This document shows positions 1 to 9,996 of a DNA stretch of 64,000 bases, one piece after another. This stretch comes from Tragulus kanchil (Eukaryota > Chordata > Mammalia > Artiodactyla > Tragulidae), in NCBI GenBank assembly GCA_022376925.1, contig JAIOJX010000031.1, positions 135,550,854 to 135,614,853 on the forward strand, given 5' to 3'. A program made the position numbers and the translations under genes. The stretch's first letter is position 1, and each line of letters begins with the position of its first letter. Under the pieces are notes generated by a model that was not told where the DNA came from, ran no database searches, and saw nothing but the letters and a program-made list of their open reading frames with translations.

Positions 1-177
1 TAAAATTAAAACATGTATCTCAATAGTGTTTTTAATCTAGAGGATAACTTGCAAGTAAGTTTCAGTTACTTTGAGTCTGCATGTAAAATGTCAGTCTCAT
101 TAAAATACAGTGCTTCCTCAGAACACAAGAATGAGCCCTAACACACATGTCATGTTATGATTTGGAATCTCTTTGTA

Positions 178-369
178 TTCAGTCTGACTCTTTGTAACCC
201 CAAGGACTGTCACCTACCAGGCTCCTCTGTCAATCGAATTCTCCAGACAAGAATACTGAAGTGGGTAGCCATTCCCTTATTCCAAGCGATCTTCCCAACT
301 CAGGGATCGAATCCACATTTCCTGCACTGCAGGCAGATTCTTTACCATCCGAACCACCAGGGAATCCCT
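178..369 (-). repeat. Bov-tA-type SINE
   Basis: Read on the minus strand this gives the Bov-tA layout: a tRNA-Glu-like head (the reverse of 'ccaccagggaatccc'), then the body with 'aagaatactgaagtggg' and 'ggctcctctgtc' in reverse. It is diverged from the consensus and has no coding role. Confidence 0.85.
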
Positions 370-1594
370 CATATATAAAGTGTCCATCCCTGACTCTCCC
401 CTGAGGCTGAATGGTTATGTCTGGTGCTGGCCAACTGGCTCTCCAGTCATGTCTTTGATAAACCTCCAACAATAGGGTTGTCAGACCATCAGCGTGAGGA
501 GTCAGTTCTCTTTTAAGACTGACTTCCTGAAGCGTGTGTCACGAAAGGACATCTTGTACGTACGGGACAAAGGTGACGGTCTCCAGGAGTCACCAGGCTG
601 GCAGTCACCCTTCTGGACAGCTCAGGGGGACACCTGTGCCCCTGCCACCATGTTTATTCCCCAAGTCGGTCCCCTTGGTGGCCTCAGCCAGCTGGTGCTC
701 ATGGGTCCCCAGTGTCCAGTCAGACCCAGACAAAGGGTGGTCACACCTGTCCCCTCTCGGGGAACTGCCAAGTCAGGTGGGAAGGCTCAATTCCCTGCCC
801 TTCCCTGCCCCAATGCCATGCCTGGTGCCACTCAGACTCCTGGAGCACAAGGGTACACAGCAGTCCGTCCAAGGTCTGCCCTGACTGTGCTCCAGTTCTC
901 CGGTTCTCTGAACACTCTGCCATTCCAGGCTTCTCACTCACTTTACTTGGCCAGAATTAGTGATTTGTAACCCAAAAGAGTCCTAACGGAGTCAAAATAA
1001 GGATACAGGAACTGGGCTGGACATAATAAACCCTGAAGGAAGTCGGGACACTGTGAAAAACTCAGTATTGGGCCTTGGGATGGGAAAACTCAAAAAGACC
1101 CAGGCACAGGGCAGTGTGATACCTAAAATCCGCCCACCATCGGTCCTCTGGCATCATCAGCTTCCTGGGGAGGTGCGGGGGTGGGGAGGGGCTGCAGGGC
1201 TGGACAGAAGCTGCCACTCACAAGCGCAGAGACTCCAAAGAATGTCCAGGTGAGAGCTACAGGGGGGGCTCCGTTCGTACACACACCTGGATCCTGTAGG
1301 TCTCTCTTGGCTGTGGTCGACCAAGTCCACAGCCTTGCCACATTTCCAGGTTGAAAAGCTTTAGACAGCCTCAGGGGAAAAGGGATCCTGTGACTGGAAT
1401 GGTGTGCCTAGGAGACTCGGAAGCACTGAGACCCCTCGAAAGCTCCAAGCCCTTTCTGAAAACACTCATTCAACACCTCCTGCTCACATGAGAGGAAGTC
1501 AAGGGGACTGCCCATGGGAGGGGCAGCTTTGGAACGCTCTCTGATGTCCTCAGCAATGGGAGGAACCCCAGTATTGAAAAGGACTTAGAAAACC
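370..1594. other. left flank, no gene recognised
   Basis: About 1.2 kb of moderately GC-rich DNA. The longest open frame (494-970, + strand, 158 codons) is Pro/Gln/Ser-rich, overlaps competing frames, resembles no family I know and lacks clear splice context. I see no RNA gene, CpG block or repeat here. Confidence 0.5.
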
Positions 1595-1868
1595 AACTTC
1601 TGGTTCCCAGGGGGTAGGGTGGAAGAAGGAATGGTTAGGGATGGGCATGTACACACTGCTATATTCAAAATGGATATCCAACAGGTTCCTACTGTGCAAT
1701 AAAGGAAGACCTCTCCTCAATGTTATGTGGCAGACTGGGTGGGGGGCAGAGTTAGGAAGTAGAATGGATACATGGATACATATGGCTGAGGCCCTTCGCT
1801 ATTCACCTGAAACTATGAGAACATTGTTAATTGGCGACACCCCGATACAAAATAGATTTAAAAAGGAA
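1595..1868 (+). repeat. L1 3'-end fragment
   Basis: The text matches the 3' end of ruminant L1: 'ggatatccaacaggttcct', 'caatgttatgtggcag', 'cacctgaaactatgagaac' and an A-rich terminus near 1850-1868. Only the non-coding 3' part remains. Confidence 0.7.
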
Positions 1869-2155
1869 GAGGAAGCACAGCTCGTGTAACCAGACCCAGG
1901 GGTATCTGTGGGAGGAGTTCTGACCCAGCTTCACGGATGCGATGTCCCCTGAGAGGACTGCCTGTATAACAAAATAAGCCAAAGTCTAGCTCCAAATGAG
2001 GTGAACCAGGGTCACCATGCTACAGTCACAGCCTCCTTGAGTCCATTGATAGAGAGATGATGTCACCAGAGTCCAAGGACCCTTGAGGAAGGACTCTGTT
2101 AAACACAATGCCTCTGCCTTACACAGATAGTCCATTTGTGGATAACAAACCTTTG

Positions 2156-2285
2156 AGACTTCCCTGGTGGTCCAGTTGTTAAGACCACACTCTCCCAATG
2201 CAGGAGACCCAGGTTCCATCCCTGGTCAAGGAGCTACATTCCACCTGCGGCAACTAAGGCCTCGAACAGCCAAATATTAAAAAAT
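2156..2285 (+). repeat. tRNA-derived SINE fragment (CHR/SINE2 type)
   Basis: The tRNA-like head 'cttccctggtggtccag' is followed by a degenerate B box ('ggttccatccctggtc') and the 'gcggcaactaaggcc' body typical of CHR-type SINEs. It is truncated where the BovB piece begins. Confidence 0.7.
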
Positions 2286-2286
2286 G

Positions 2287-2595
2287 TTGTTTGGTTGCTC
2301 AGTGGTGTCCAACTCTCTGTGACCCTGTGGACTGCAGCACATCAGGCTTTCCTGTCCTTCACTATCTCCCAGAGCTTGCTCAAACTCATGTCCACTTAGT
2401 TGGTGATGTCATCCAAACATCTCACCCTCTGTCCCCCTATTCTGTCCACAATCTTTCCCAGCATTAGAGTATTTTCAAATGATTTGGTTCTTCGCATCAG
2501 ATGGCCAAAGTATTGGAGCTTCAGCATCAATCCTTCCAATGAAGATTCAGGGTTGATTTCCTCTAGGATCGACTCCTTACAGTCCAAGGGACTCT
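2287..2595 (-). repeat. BovB (RTE) LINE 3' fragment, part 1
   Basis: The minus strand encodes the C-terminal end of the BovB reverse-transcriptase frame (for example a stretch reading LQYFGHLMRR). The 3' end near 2290 has the shared BovB/Bov-tA tail. The frame is broken and truncated. The element is split by the SINE at 2596-2934 and resumes at 2935. Confidence 0.85.
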
Positions 2596-2934
2596 TTTTT
2601 TTTTTTTTTTTTTAAAGATTTATTTATTTATTTACTTTGGGCGGGAGTCGGGTTGGGGAGGGAGGGGAGTGGGCGGGCCACTTCTATTGGTCTTTCATTT
2701 CTCTATTTTCATTCGTCTTCGTTCTTTGGCTCCTGTGGGCCTCCCATCGCGGTGGCGTCTGTCGTTGCAGAGCACCGGCTCTGGGCGCACGCGCTCCAGA
2801 GCTCCAGCTCGGTGATTGGACACATCAGTCCAGCTGCTCCGCGGCACGTGGGATCTTCCCAGGCCAGGGCTCGAACCGGTGCCCCTTGCACTGCAAGGCG
2901 GTGTCCTTACCCACTGGACCACCAGGGGAAGCCC
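2596..2934 (-). repeat. CHR-2-like SINE inserted in BovB
   Basis: A tRNA-Glu-type SINE on the minus strand: poly-T/TTTA tail at 2596-2635 and a head ending 'ccaccaggggaagccc'. It is flanked by an imperfect target-site duplication, 'tccaagggactctt' at 2582-2595 and 'tccaaggaactctt' at 2935-2948, so it landed inside a pre-existing BovB copy. Confidence 0.85.
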
Positions 2935-3187
2935 TCCAAGGAACTCTTAAGAGTCTTCTCCAGTACCACAGTTGGAAGGCATCATCAATTCTTCGGCACT
3001 CAGCCCTCTTTGTGGCCCAACTCCCACATCCATACCTGACTACTGGAAAAACCATAGCTTTGACTGTATGGACTTTTGTCAGCAAACTGATGTCTCTGCT
3101 TTTTAATACGCTGTCTAGGTTTGTCATGGCTTTTCTTCCAAGGAGCAAGCGGTCTTTTAATTTCATGGCTGCAGTCACTGCGGAATA
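2935..3187 (-). repeat. BovB (RTE) LINE fragment, part 2
   Basis: This continues the BovB reverse-transcriptase frame on the minus strand, with recognisable stretches such as KSRDISLLTK and KAMVFPVV. A second, error-rich partial copy lies at about 4115-4296 because of the first 1.1-kb duplication. It is a dead relic. Confidence 0.85.
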
Positions 3188-3194
3188 GTTAGCG

Positions 3195-3420
3195 AATATT
3201 TTCTCCCATTCCGCAGGTTCTCTTCACTCTCCTCTGCTGTACAACTTTTACTTTTGTTGCCTGTGCTTTTGGTGTCATATCCAAAAAATTATTGCCAAGA
3301 CCAAGGTTAAAGAGCTTTCCTGATATGTTTTCTCCTAGTAATTTTATAGGTAATTTCAGGTCTTACGTTTAAGTATTTAATTCATTTTAAAAAATATTCC
3401 CAGTACCACTATTTCACTTA
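3195..3420 (-). repeat. L1 ORF2 fragment
   Basis: The minus strand carries the L1 ORF2 segment reading roughly 'ND-LDMTPKAQATKVKV', seen on the + strand as 'ttgcctgtgcttttggtgtc'. It is a short relic, repeated at 4304-4529 by the duplication. Confidence 0.65.
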
Positions 3421-3699
3421 AAATAATTTCTTAATATCGCCAAATACCCAGTGTTCAAATGTCTCCATCAGATATGGGCATCTATTTTTAAATTACTATT
3501 TTAAATCTATTTTAAAATTACTCTCATACAGAATCAGCATAAACTTGTGATCTCGTTGAATGCAGCTTTTTGTTTTTTATTCGGTGCACATGCTCTTGGC
3601 GCAAGACTCCTCAGGGATGCTGGAAGTTTTGAGACGGGATCTCTAGGGACCTCTCTATGCCACTTTACCTCCCTGGTAAGAGGATGAGGTGCAGAGCGT

Positions 3700-4030
3700 G
3701 GGGTCCCCACCCCACCTCCACGCGCCTGGGGTAACGCTCCCACATCTGCAGGAACCCCGGGCCAGGGTGAAAGGAGTGAGGTTAAGTCACACTGTCTCCC
3801 TCCCCACTACCTCCCCCTCGCCGTTGGTTTCAGGACTACATTTCCCAGAGGCCCTCGCGCGCCACCCGACTCGGGCTCCTTAGCAAGCACGGAGCGGCAG
3901 GCGCGGCGAGGCAATGTGCCTTCTGGGACTTGTAGTTCGATGGGCACAGCTGGGCGCTCTTTGGTCCAGGTTTGAATTCCGCCCATCTGAATTCGGCTCC
4001 GAGAGGAGGCCGACTGTGCCGGCGAGCGGT
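3700..4030 (+). promoter_or_regulatory. CpG block 1 of unit A, probable promoter and first exon
   Basis: A CpG-rich stretch carries two opposed motifs resembling the ZNF143/THAP11 (SBS) element: 'actacatttcccagag' at 3835-3850 and, inverted, 'cttctgggacttgtagt' at 3920-3936. A consensus donor (gcg|gtgagt) follows at about 4027, so a non-coding first exon between about 3940 and 4026 is plausible. Motif identity is from memory of the consensus; promoter use is inferred. A copy lies at 4809-5139. Confidence 0.5.
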
Positions 4031-4808
4031 GAGTTTGCTGAGAGGAGAGGATAGAGGTGGACTGGTAGGGGGAGGACAAGGGGAGGGAGAGTATGTGGTT
4101 TGGGGTGCCATAGTTCTTCGGCACTCAGTTTGCCCCCCCATCCATACATGACTACTGGGAAAACCAGAGCTTTGACTAGCACTTTTGTCAGCAAACTGAT
4201 GTCTCTGCTTTTTAATACGCTGTCTAGGCTTGTCATAGCTTTTCTTCCAAGGAGCAAAGAGTCTTTTAATTTCATGGCTGCAGTCACTGCGGAATAGTTA
4301 GCGAATATTTTCTCCCATTCCGCAGGTTCTCTTCACTCTCCTCTGCTGTACAACTTTTACTTTTGTTGCCTGTGCTTTTGGTGTCATATCCAAAAAATTA
4401 TTGCCAAGACCAAGGTTAAAGAGCTTTCCTGATATGTTTTCTCCTAGTAATTTTATAGGTAATTTCAGGTCTTACGTTTAAGTATTTAATTCATTTTAAA
4501 AAATATTCCCAGTACCACTATTTCACTTAAAATAATTTCTTAATATCGCCAAATACCCAGTGTTCAAATGTCTCCATCAGATATGGGCATCTATTTTTAA
4601 ATTACTATTTTAAATCTATTTTAAAATTACTCTCATACAGAATCAGCATAAACTTGTGATCTCGTTGAATGCAGCTTTTTGTTTTTTATTCGGTGCACAT
4701 GCTCTTGGCGCAAGACTCCTCAGGGATGCTGGAAGTTTTGAGACGGGATCTCTAGGGACCTCTCTATGCCACTTTACCTCCCTGGTAAGAGGATGAGGTG
4801 CAGAGCGT

Positions 4809-5139
4809 GGGGTCCCCACCCCACCTCCACGCGCCTGGGGTAACGCTCCCACATCTGCAGGAACCCCGGGCCAGGGTGAAAGGAGTGAGGTTAAGTCACA
4901 CTGTCTCCCTCCCCACTACCTCCCCCTCGCCGTTGGTTTCAGGACTACATTTCCCAGAGGCCCTCGCGCGCCACCCGACTCGGGCTCCTTAGCAAGCACG
5001 GAGCGGCAGGCGCGGCGAGGCAATGTGCCTTCTGGGACTTGTAGTTCGATGGGCACAGCTGGGCGCTCTTTGGTCCAGGTTTGAATTCCGCCCATCTGCA
5101 TTCGGCTCCGAGAGGAGGCCGACTGTGCCGGCGAGCGGT
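4809..5139 (+). promoter_or_regulatory. CpG block 1 of unit A, second copy
   Basis: Near-exact copy of the preceding CpG block, 1109 bp downstream, with the same motif pair at 4944-4959 and 5029-5045 and the same gtgagt donor at about 5136. Only one copy is likely to exist in the genome. Confidence 0.5.
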
Positions 5140-7351
5140 GAGTTTGCTGAGAGGAGAGGATAGAGGTGGACTGGTAGGGGGAGGACAAGGGGAGGGAGAG
5201 TATGTGTGGTTTGGGGTGCTCTGTCCGTGGGGTGTGGGGAGAGGGTCGGAGGAAGCGGGGTGGCTCAGCTGAGCGCTCCGGGGGTGACAGTGGCAGGGTC
5301 CTGGGCCACCCCTTCCTGACCTGCTGTGCCTGCGGAGGCGAAAGGCCTGGGGGTGGGTGTGAGTGAGTGATCAGCTTGCCAGCAGGTGAGTATGTCAGGG
5401 TGGGAAGAAGGCACGAGGATGCCCGGGGAGCGTGGGAGTGTGTGGCCCTCTCTGCCTGTCCAAGGGCGGGAGACTCTGTGGGACTCCACACAGCGAGAAT
5501 TCTGACATTACAACGAGGTGGCACCTGCTCTGACAGGTGGAGTCTGTGGGTGCCTAGGGGTGTGGTCTGCGCTTGGAGCAGTCTGGTTGTGTGTCTGAAC
5601 TTGGGCATCTCACTATGTGAGGGGCTTTGCTAATCTGATGGCGGTGGCAGGCCGTTTTAGGGGTCCTCCAGGACGCGGAGGGGGCTGTTGAGGGTTAAGG
5701 GGGCCAGTGATGACCTTGGTGGAATGGAACATGGATAAATAAATGATTTTCAGGGAACATCGGAGGCAGTTGTAGGGGGTCGTTGGAGCTCCAGTGAGAC
5801 CCTCAGAAGGTATCTGAGGGTTCCCCTTGGACGGCTGTGAAGTCTGGGGGATAAGAAGGGCTTCCAAGCTTCCAGGGGTGATGAGCACAGGTGCCCAGTT
5901 GCAGGTTGGGGCTGGGAGCATATCTGGTGCATGCCTGTGAGAGCGGCAGCCCTGGGTGTGGGGTCCAGGGTGAACCTGGGTGCCAGTCAGAGGGGATCGT
6001 GCATTAGAAGGGGGTTTTGAGTTTTGAGGCGGTCTGCAGGTGTGTTTGTGCCTTTATGCCCCTTTGTCCAACCCATTTATCTGAAAAATGTGTATGCTTC
6101 TATAACTGTGTGTGCATGTGTCTGTGTGGGTTACCTGCAGATTAAAGCTGTGTGAATGAGTCTACATAGTTCTATGTGGGAGCATGAGTAGCTTTTTGTA
6201 TCTTTAAAAAGGCCTCAAGGCTGGGAGCTGACTGATCTCCCTGAGCGGTGAGTTTGCTGAGAGGAGAGGATAGAGGTGGACTGGTAGGGGGAGGACAAGG
6301 GGAGGGAGAGTATGTGTGGTTTGGGGTGCTCTGTCCGTGGGGTGTGGGGAGAGGGTCGGAGGAAGCGGGGTGGCTCAGCTGAGCGCTCCGGGGGTGACAG
6401 TGGCAGGGTCCTGGGCCACCCCTTCCTGACCTGCTGTGCCTGCGGAGGCGAAAGGCCTGGGGGTGGGTGTGAGTGAGTGATCAGCTTGCCAGCAGGTGAG
6501 TATGTCAGGGTGGGAAGAAGGCACGAGGATGCCCGGGGAGCGTGGGAGTGTGTGGCCCTCTCTGCCTGTCCAAGGGCGGGAGACTCTGTGGGACTCCACA
6601 CAGCGAGAATTCTGACATTACAACGAGGTGGCACCTGCTCTGACAGGTGGAGTCTGTGGGTGCCTAGGGGTGTGGTCTGCGCTTGGAGCAGTCTGGTTGT
6701 GTGTCTGAACTTGGGCATCTCACTATGTGAGGGGCTTTGCTAATCTGATGGCGGTGGCAGGCCGTTTTAGGGGTCCTCCAGGACGCGGAGGGGGCTGTTG
6801 AGGGTTAAGGGGGCCAGTGATGACCTTGGTGGAATGGAACATGGATAAATAAATGATTTTCAGGGAACATCGGAGGCAGTTGTAGGGGGTCGTTGGAGCT
6901 CCAGTGAGACCCTCAGAAGGTATCTGAGGGTTCCCCTTGGACGGCTGTGAAGTCTGGGGGATAAGAAGGGCTTCCAAGCTTCCAGGGGTGATGAGCACAG
7001 GTGCCCAGTTGCAGGTTGGGGCTGGGAGCATATCTGGTGCATGCCTGTGAGAGCGGCAGCCCTGGGTGTGGGGTCCAGGGTGAACCTGGGTGCCAGTCAG
7101 AGGGGATCGTGCATTAGAAGGGGGTTTTGAGTTTTGAGGCGGTCTGCAGGTGTGTTTGTGCCTTTATGCCCCTTTGTCCAACCCATTTATCTGAAAAATG
7201 TGTATGCTTCTATAACTGTGTGTGCATGTGTCTGTGTGGGTTACCTGCAGATTAAAGCTGTGTGAATGAGTCTACATAGTTCTATGTGGGAGCATGAGTA
7301 GCTTTTTGTATCTTTAAAAAGGCCTCAAGGCTGGGAGCTGACTGATCTCCC
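5133..7351. repeat. 1.1-kb direct duplication 2 (5133-6241 / 6243-7351)
   Basis: The segment starting 'gagcggtgagtttgctg' recurs with a constant offset of 1110 bp and no difference that I noticed. The junction lies at 6241. The content is intron-like TG-rich sequence of unit A, with 'gcctttatgcccc' and 'gtgtgcatgtgtctgtg' motifs that recur at the same place in units B, C and D. Confidence 0.92.
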
Positions 7352-8180
7352 AGGTATGTGTATGTCTGCAGGCTGGATTTCTATGGATGGATTTCTGCAT
7401 GTCTTGTCTGTCTTGATTTCAGAGAAGCTCTCAATTTTTTGAAGCCTATAAGGCTGAAGGAGGGATTCTGAGATTTAAAGAAAACCATATGGAGGGAGTG
7501 CAAAGGGGAGTGAGGGGCATGGACCTGAGAGGGGGAGGCCTCTGGCAGGGGTCATGGATCCCCAGGTGAGACTGAGGGTGGACCCTCGAGTGTCAGGCAG
7601 AGGGGGTCTGAACATCCCATAGGGTGTCCTCTGAGATTTCAGGGTGCACATGTGTGTGTCCTGAGTGTGTGTGTCTGGAAGTGCCCAGTATTTGAAGCTG
7701 TGGTATCTGCACATTTGTGTGTGTGTGTGTGTGTGTGTGTGCCTGCGTATTCCTGAAGCTCAGGATGTGTTAGAGCCCACTGGGTGTGTTTCAGGATCTA
7801 CAGGTGGGCCTTGATTTGTGCTCCAGGAGCCCTGAGGCCAAGGGGGCGTCTCTGAGTTGTTGCAGGTGCTCCCTGAATCCCGGGCAGGGGTCAGCTCGTG
7901 GGAGGAGTCACTGTGTGTCTGATGATCCCGCAGGACCTGCCCTCTCCCCACACCACCCCCGAGGGGTCCCCAGGTCCCCCATGCCTCTGATGCCTGAACC
8001 TCTCTGTCCCTTTGACAGGAAGGCCTGGCCTGGACTGTGGAGGAAGGGCCGGGTTCTGAGGTCCAGCGGGCACACCTCAGGAACAGGGCCAGGGATGCTG
8101 CAGGCCAGGGGTCTTCCTGGAGGAAGGGGCCCTGGGACCCTCCGCCCCTCACTACTAATAAAACTGCAGCGAACACTGGG
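7352..8180 (+). other. unit A intron between the two CpG blocks
   Basis: No coding sequence. The segment 7440-8180 aligns by eye with 23150-23900 of unit B (shared 'agaaaaccat', the (TG)n tract, 'gtttcaggatctacaggtgggcc', 'aataaaactgcagcgaacactgggc'). This conservation marks it as an ancestral part of the unit. Confidence 0.6.
7715..7742. repeat. (TG)n microsatellite
   Basis: Uninterrupted TG dinucleotides, at the position of the TG tracts at 23407 and 24496 in unit B. Confidence 0.95.
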
Positions 8181-8720
8181 CAGGCATCAGAGACTGTGTT
8201 TCCCCCTGACTTGTGTTTAGGGGTGGGGGTGAGGGTTTCTGCGTCTCAACAAGCGACTCAGTCCCGTTTATTCACACAAGTGTGTCCACAGCGTCCCTTC
8301 GCATCTCCAGAGGCAGTGTTGCTCCCATGCCAAGGACACGCCCCGATCAAGCCCATCTGCTGATACCCAACAGCCCGGACAGTCTGGGTCCCCTGGGTCC
8401 CGAAGTCAGTCCCTCTGCTGCAGCTCTGAAGAGTGTGCGCCATCACGGCAGTTCAGTCTGGGGCCCGGGCGGCGGGGTGGCATGGTGGTGTCACCACTGG
8501 GAGGGCGGGGGTGCCTAGGGAGGATATGCGGTTGCGCACTGGGCCTTGAGGCCCTGGAGAAACCCGCGATTCCCGTGGGGGTGTTAGGGATCCTCAAACC
8601 CTCTGAGCCATGAGGCAACTGAGTCTGAGGATTCCTCTGGCCAGTGGGAGGAGCAGGGACTGGAGGGGACAGGGAAGGCTGGGGCGTCTGCAGGTGGGGG
8701 TGGCGGGCCTGCCTCCAGGG
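8180..8720 (+). promoter_or_regulatory. CpG block 2 of unit A, probable first exon
   Basis: This is the unit A version of a block present in every unit (B 25034-25590, C 39470-40110, D 48500-49080). It is the most decayed: several CpGs seen in C and D are TG or CA here. A 'gtcagt' at 8405-8410 is conserved in all four units although the bases before it differ, as expected for a weak splice donor ending a 5'-UTR exon. Promoter role is inferred. Confidence 0.45.
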
Positions 8721-9906
8721 CAGGTAAGGGGGGAGCCCTAGTCCTGGTCCTTAGGTTTTAGGGGCGGGAGGGGTGGACTTGGGGACTTTGCAGTGTGATG
8801 GAAGAGGCAGAAGGTACTGGAGGTGGGGTGCCATGGACCCTGGAACAGTCAGCTGGGGGTCAGAGGGCTGTGGGGGTGGGGCGGAACCCCCGTGGAGGCT
8901 TCGGAGGACGTCAGGAATCCATGACCACTTACTGAAGAGAAGGACACTTGACCAAGGGCCCTGCTGTCCTCGCTGACTCCGCGCACCTGCTGGGCTCCAG
9001 GTGGGACAGGGAGCTCCCGGATGCTCTTAGATGGGAGGCCTCCGGGGGATATGCCATGGCGGGGAAGGCGGGGGAGAGCCAGGATGGCCTTAGGGCTCAG
9101 CCAGAGGGAACGGTTCTGGACAGGGTGACTAGAGTTTTCACCTCCTGGGTCTGTAGTTGTGTGTGTCTCTGTTATTTAGAATAGGCCTCTAGGTTCCCAG
9201 GGGGGTTGAATGTGTGTCATGGAGAGCTGGAGTGTGTCTGAGAGTCCCCAGGGGGTCACCAAATTCCTGGGAGGTCATCACATGTCTGAGGGTCCTGCAA
9301 GGACTGCTGAGCCGACTGTGCTAAGCACCCTGGCTGCAGAGATGGCCCCTCCCCAGCGGCTGTACTGAGAGCTCTGTGGACCCACCCCTCAGCTTCACAG
9401 CCATCCTGAAGGGCAGACACTTAAGCATCCTGTACCTGAATGGACCCCAAGGACAGGAAAGGGAGGTCCTCACCGGAACCACTTGGTCAAGTTGCCTGGT
9501 AGCCTTGGAACAGAGCTGAAATACAGCCCTGGAATGGTGCATGCCCCATGAGTGCACGTATTCAGTGCCTGCTGTATGCCAGGCTCCAGAGGCCCTCGTA
9601 ACACTCAGTTTATGGAGCTGCAGCCTCATGGTCCCAGCACTTGGTGTTGTAATTTTCGTATTTTTAAAGGGGCATAAGCCTCAGGTACCATGATCCCCAC
9701 TCTCCCCAAATCACACACTGGGCCTTGAAAGAACACCAGCAGGGAGTCATTGCCAACCTGTCCCCTTGGATGCTGGGGACTTGAGGACCTGGGGAGGGAT
9801 GGAGCTGTCTGAGTCCACCTGACATCTGTGAGCGGTGCTGGGCATCCCACCTGGGCTTCCTGGCTCCACCACGCAGGCGCTAATGGCTCTCCTCTCCCGT
9901 CCACAG
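8721..9906 (+). other. unit A intron 1, 3' part
   Basis: Non-coding. From about 9320 it matches the segment before exon 2 in the other units (28100-28691, 42500-43096, 52540-53142), including an old MIR-like piece around 9550-9620 ('cagtgcctgctgtatgccag'). I see no independent gene. Confidence 0.55.
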
Positions 9907-9996
9907 GGAGGACCTGTGGAGTCAAGATGCTGCCTCTGAGCACCATCGAGGGCCAGGAAACCGAGGAGGTGCAGACCAGGCCTCCAGAGAAAGGCG
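9907..9996 (+). CDS. gene A exon 2 (start exon)
   Basis: Acceptor 'cgtccacag' before 9907, donor gtgaga at 9997. Coding from ATG 9927: 23 codons plus one base. The peptide is identical to that of gene D, and the 90 bases differ from D at only two positions. Confidence 0.65.

Larger units (their letters stand above)
2989..5218. repeat. 1.1-kb direct duplication 1 (about 2989-4108 / 4111-5218)
   Basis: From 3181 onward the first copy recurs 1109 bp later. The copies are almost identical from about 4270 to the end, but the first ~160 bp of copy 2 (4111-4270) carries many substitutions and small deletions. It contains BovB, L1 and the first CpG block of unit A. It is probably an unmerged sequence overlap, not a biological repeat. 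Confidence 0.9.

Noticed and set aside
494..970. 158-codon open frame near the left edge
   Set aside because: No family resemblance, no splice or promoter context, and competing frames in the same DNA.
2825..3178. Reverse-transcriptase-like frame on the minus strand
   Set aside because: It is the tail of a truncated BovB element plus an inserted SINE; not an active or host gene.
4916..5608. 230-codon open frame on the minus strand
   Set aside because: It lies across the CpG block and TG-rich intron, has low-complexity Ser/Pro content, and exists in this length only because of how the duplicated copies are joined.
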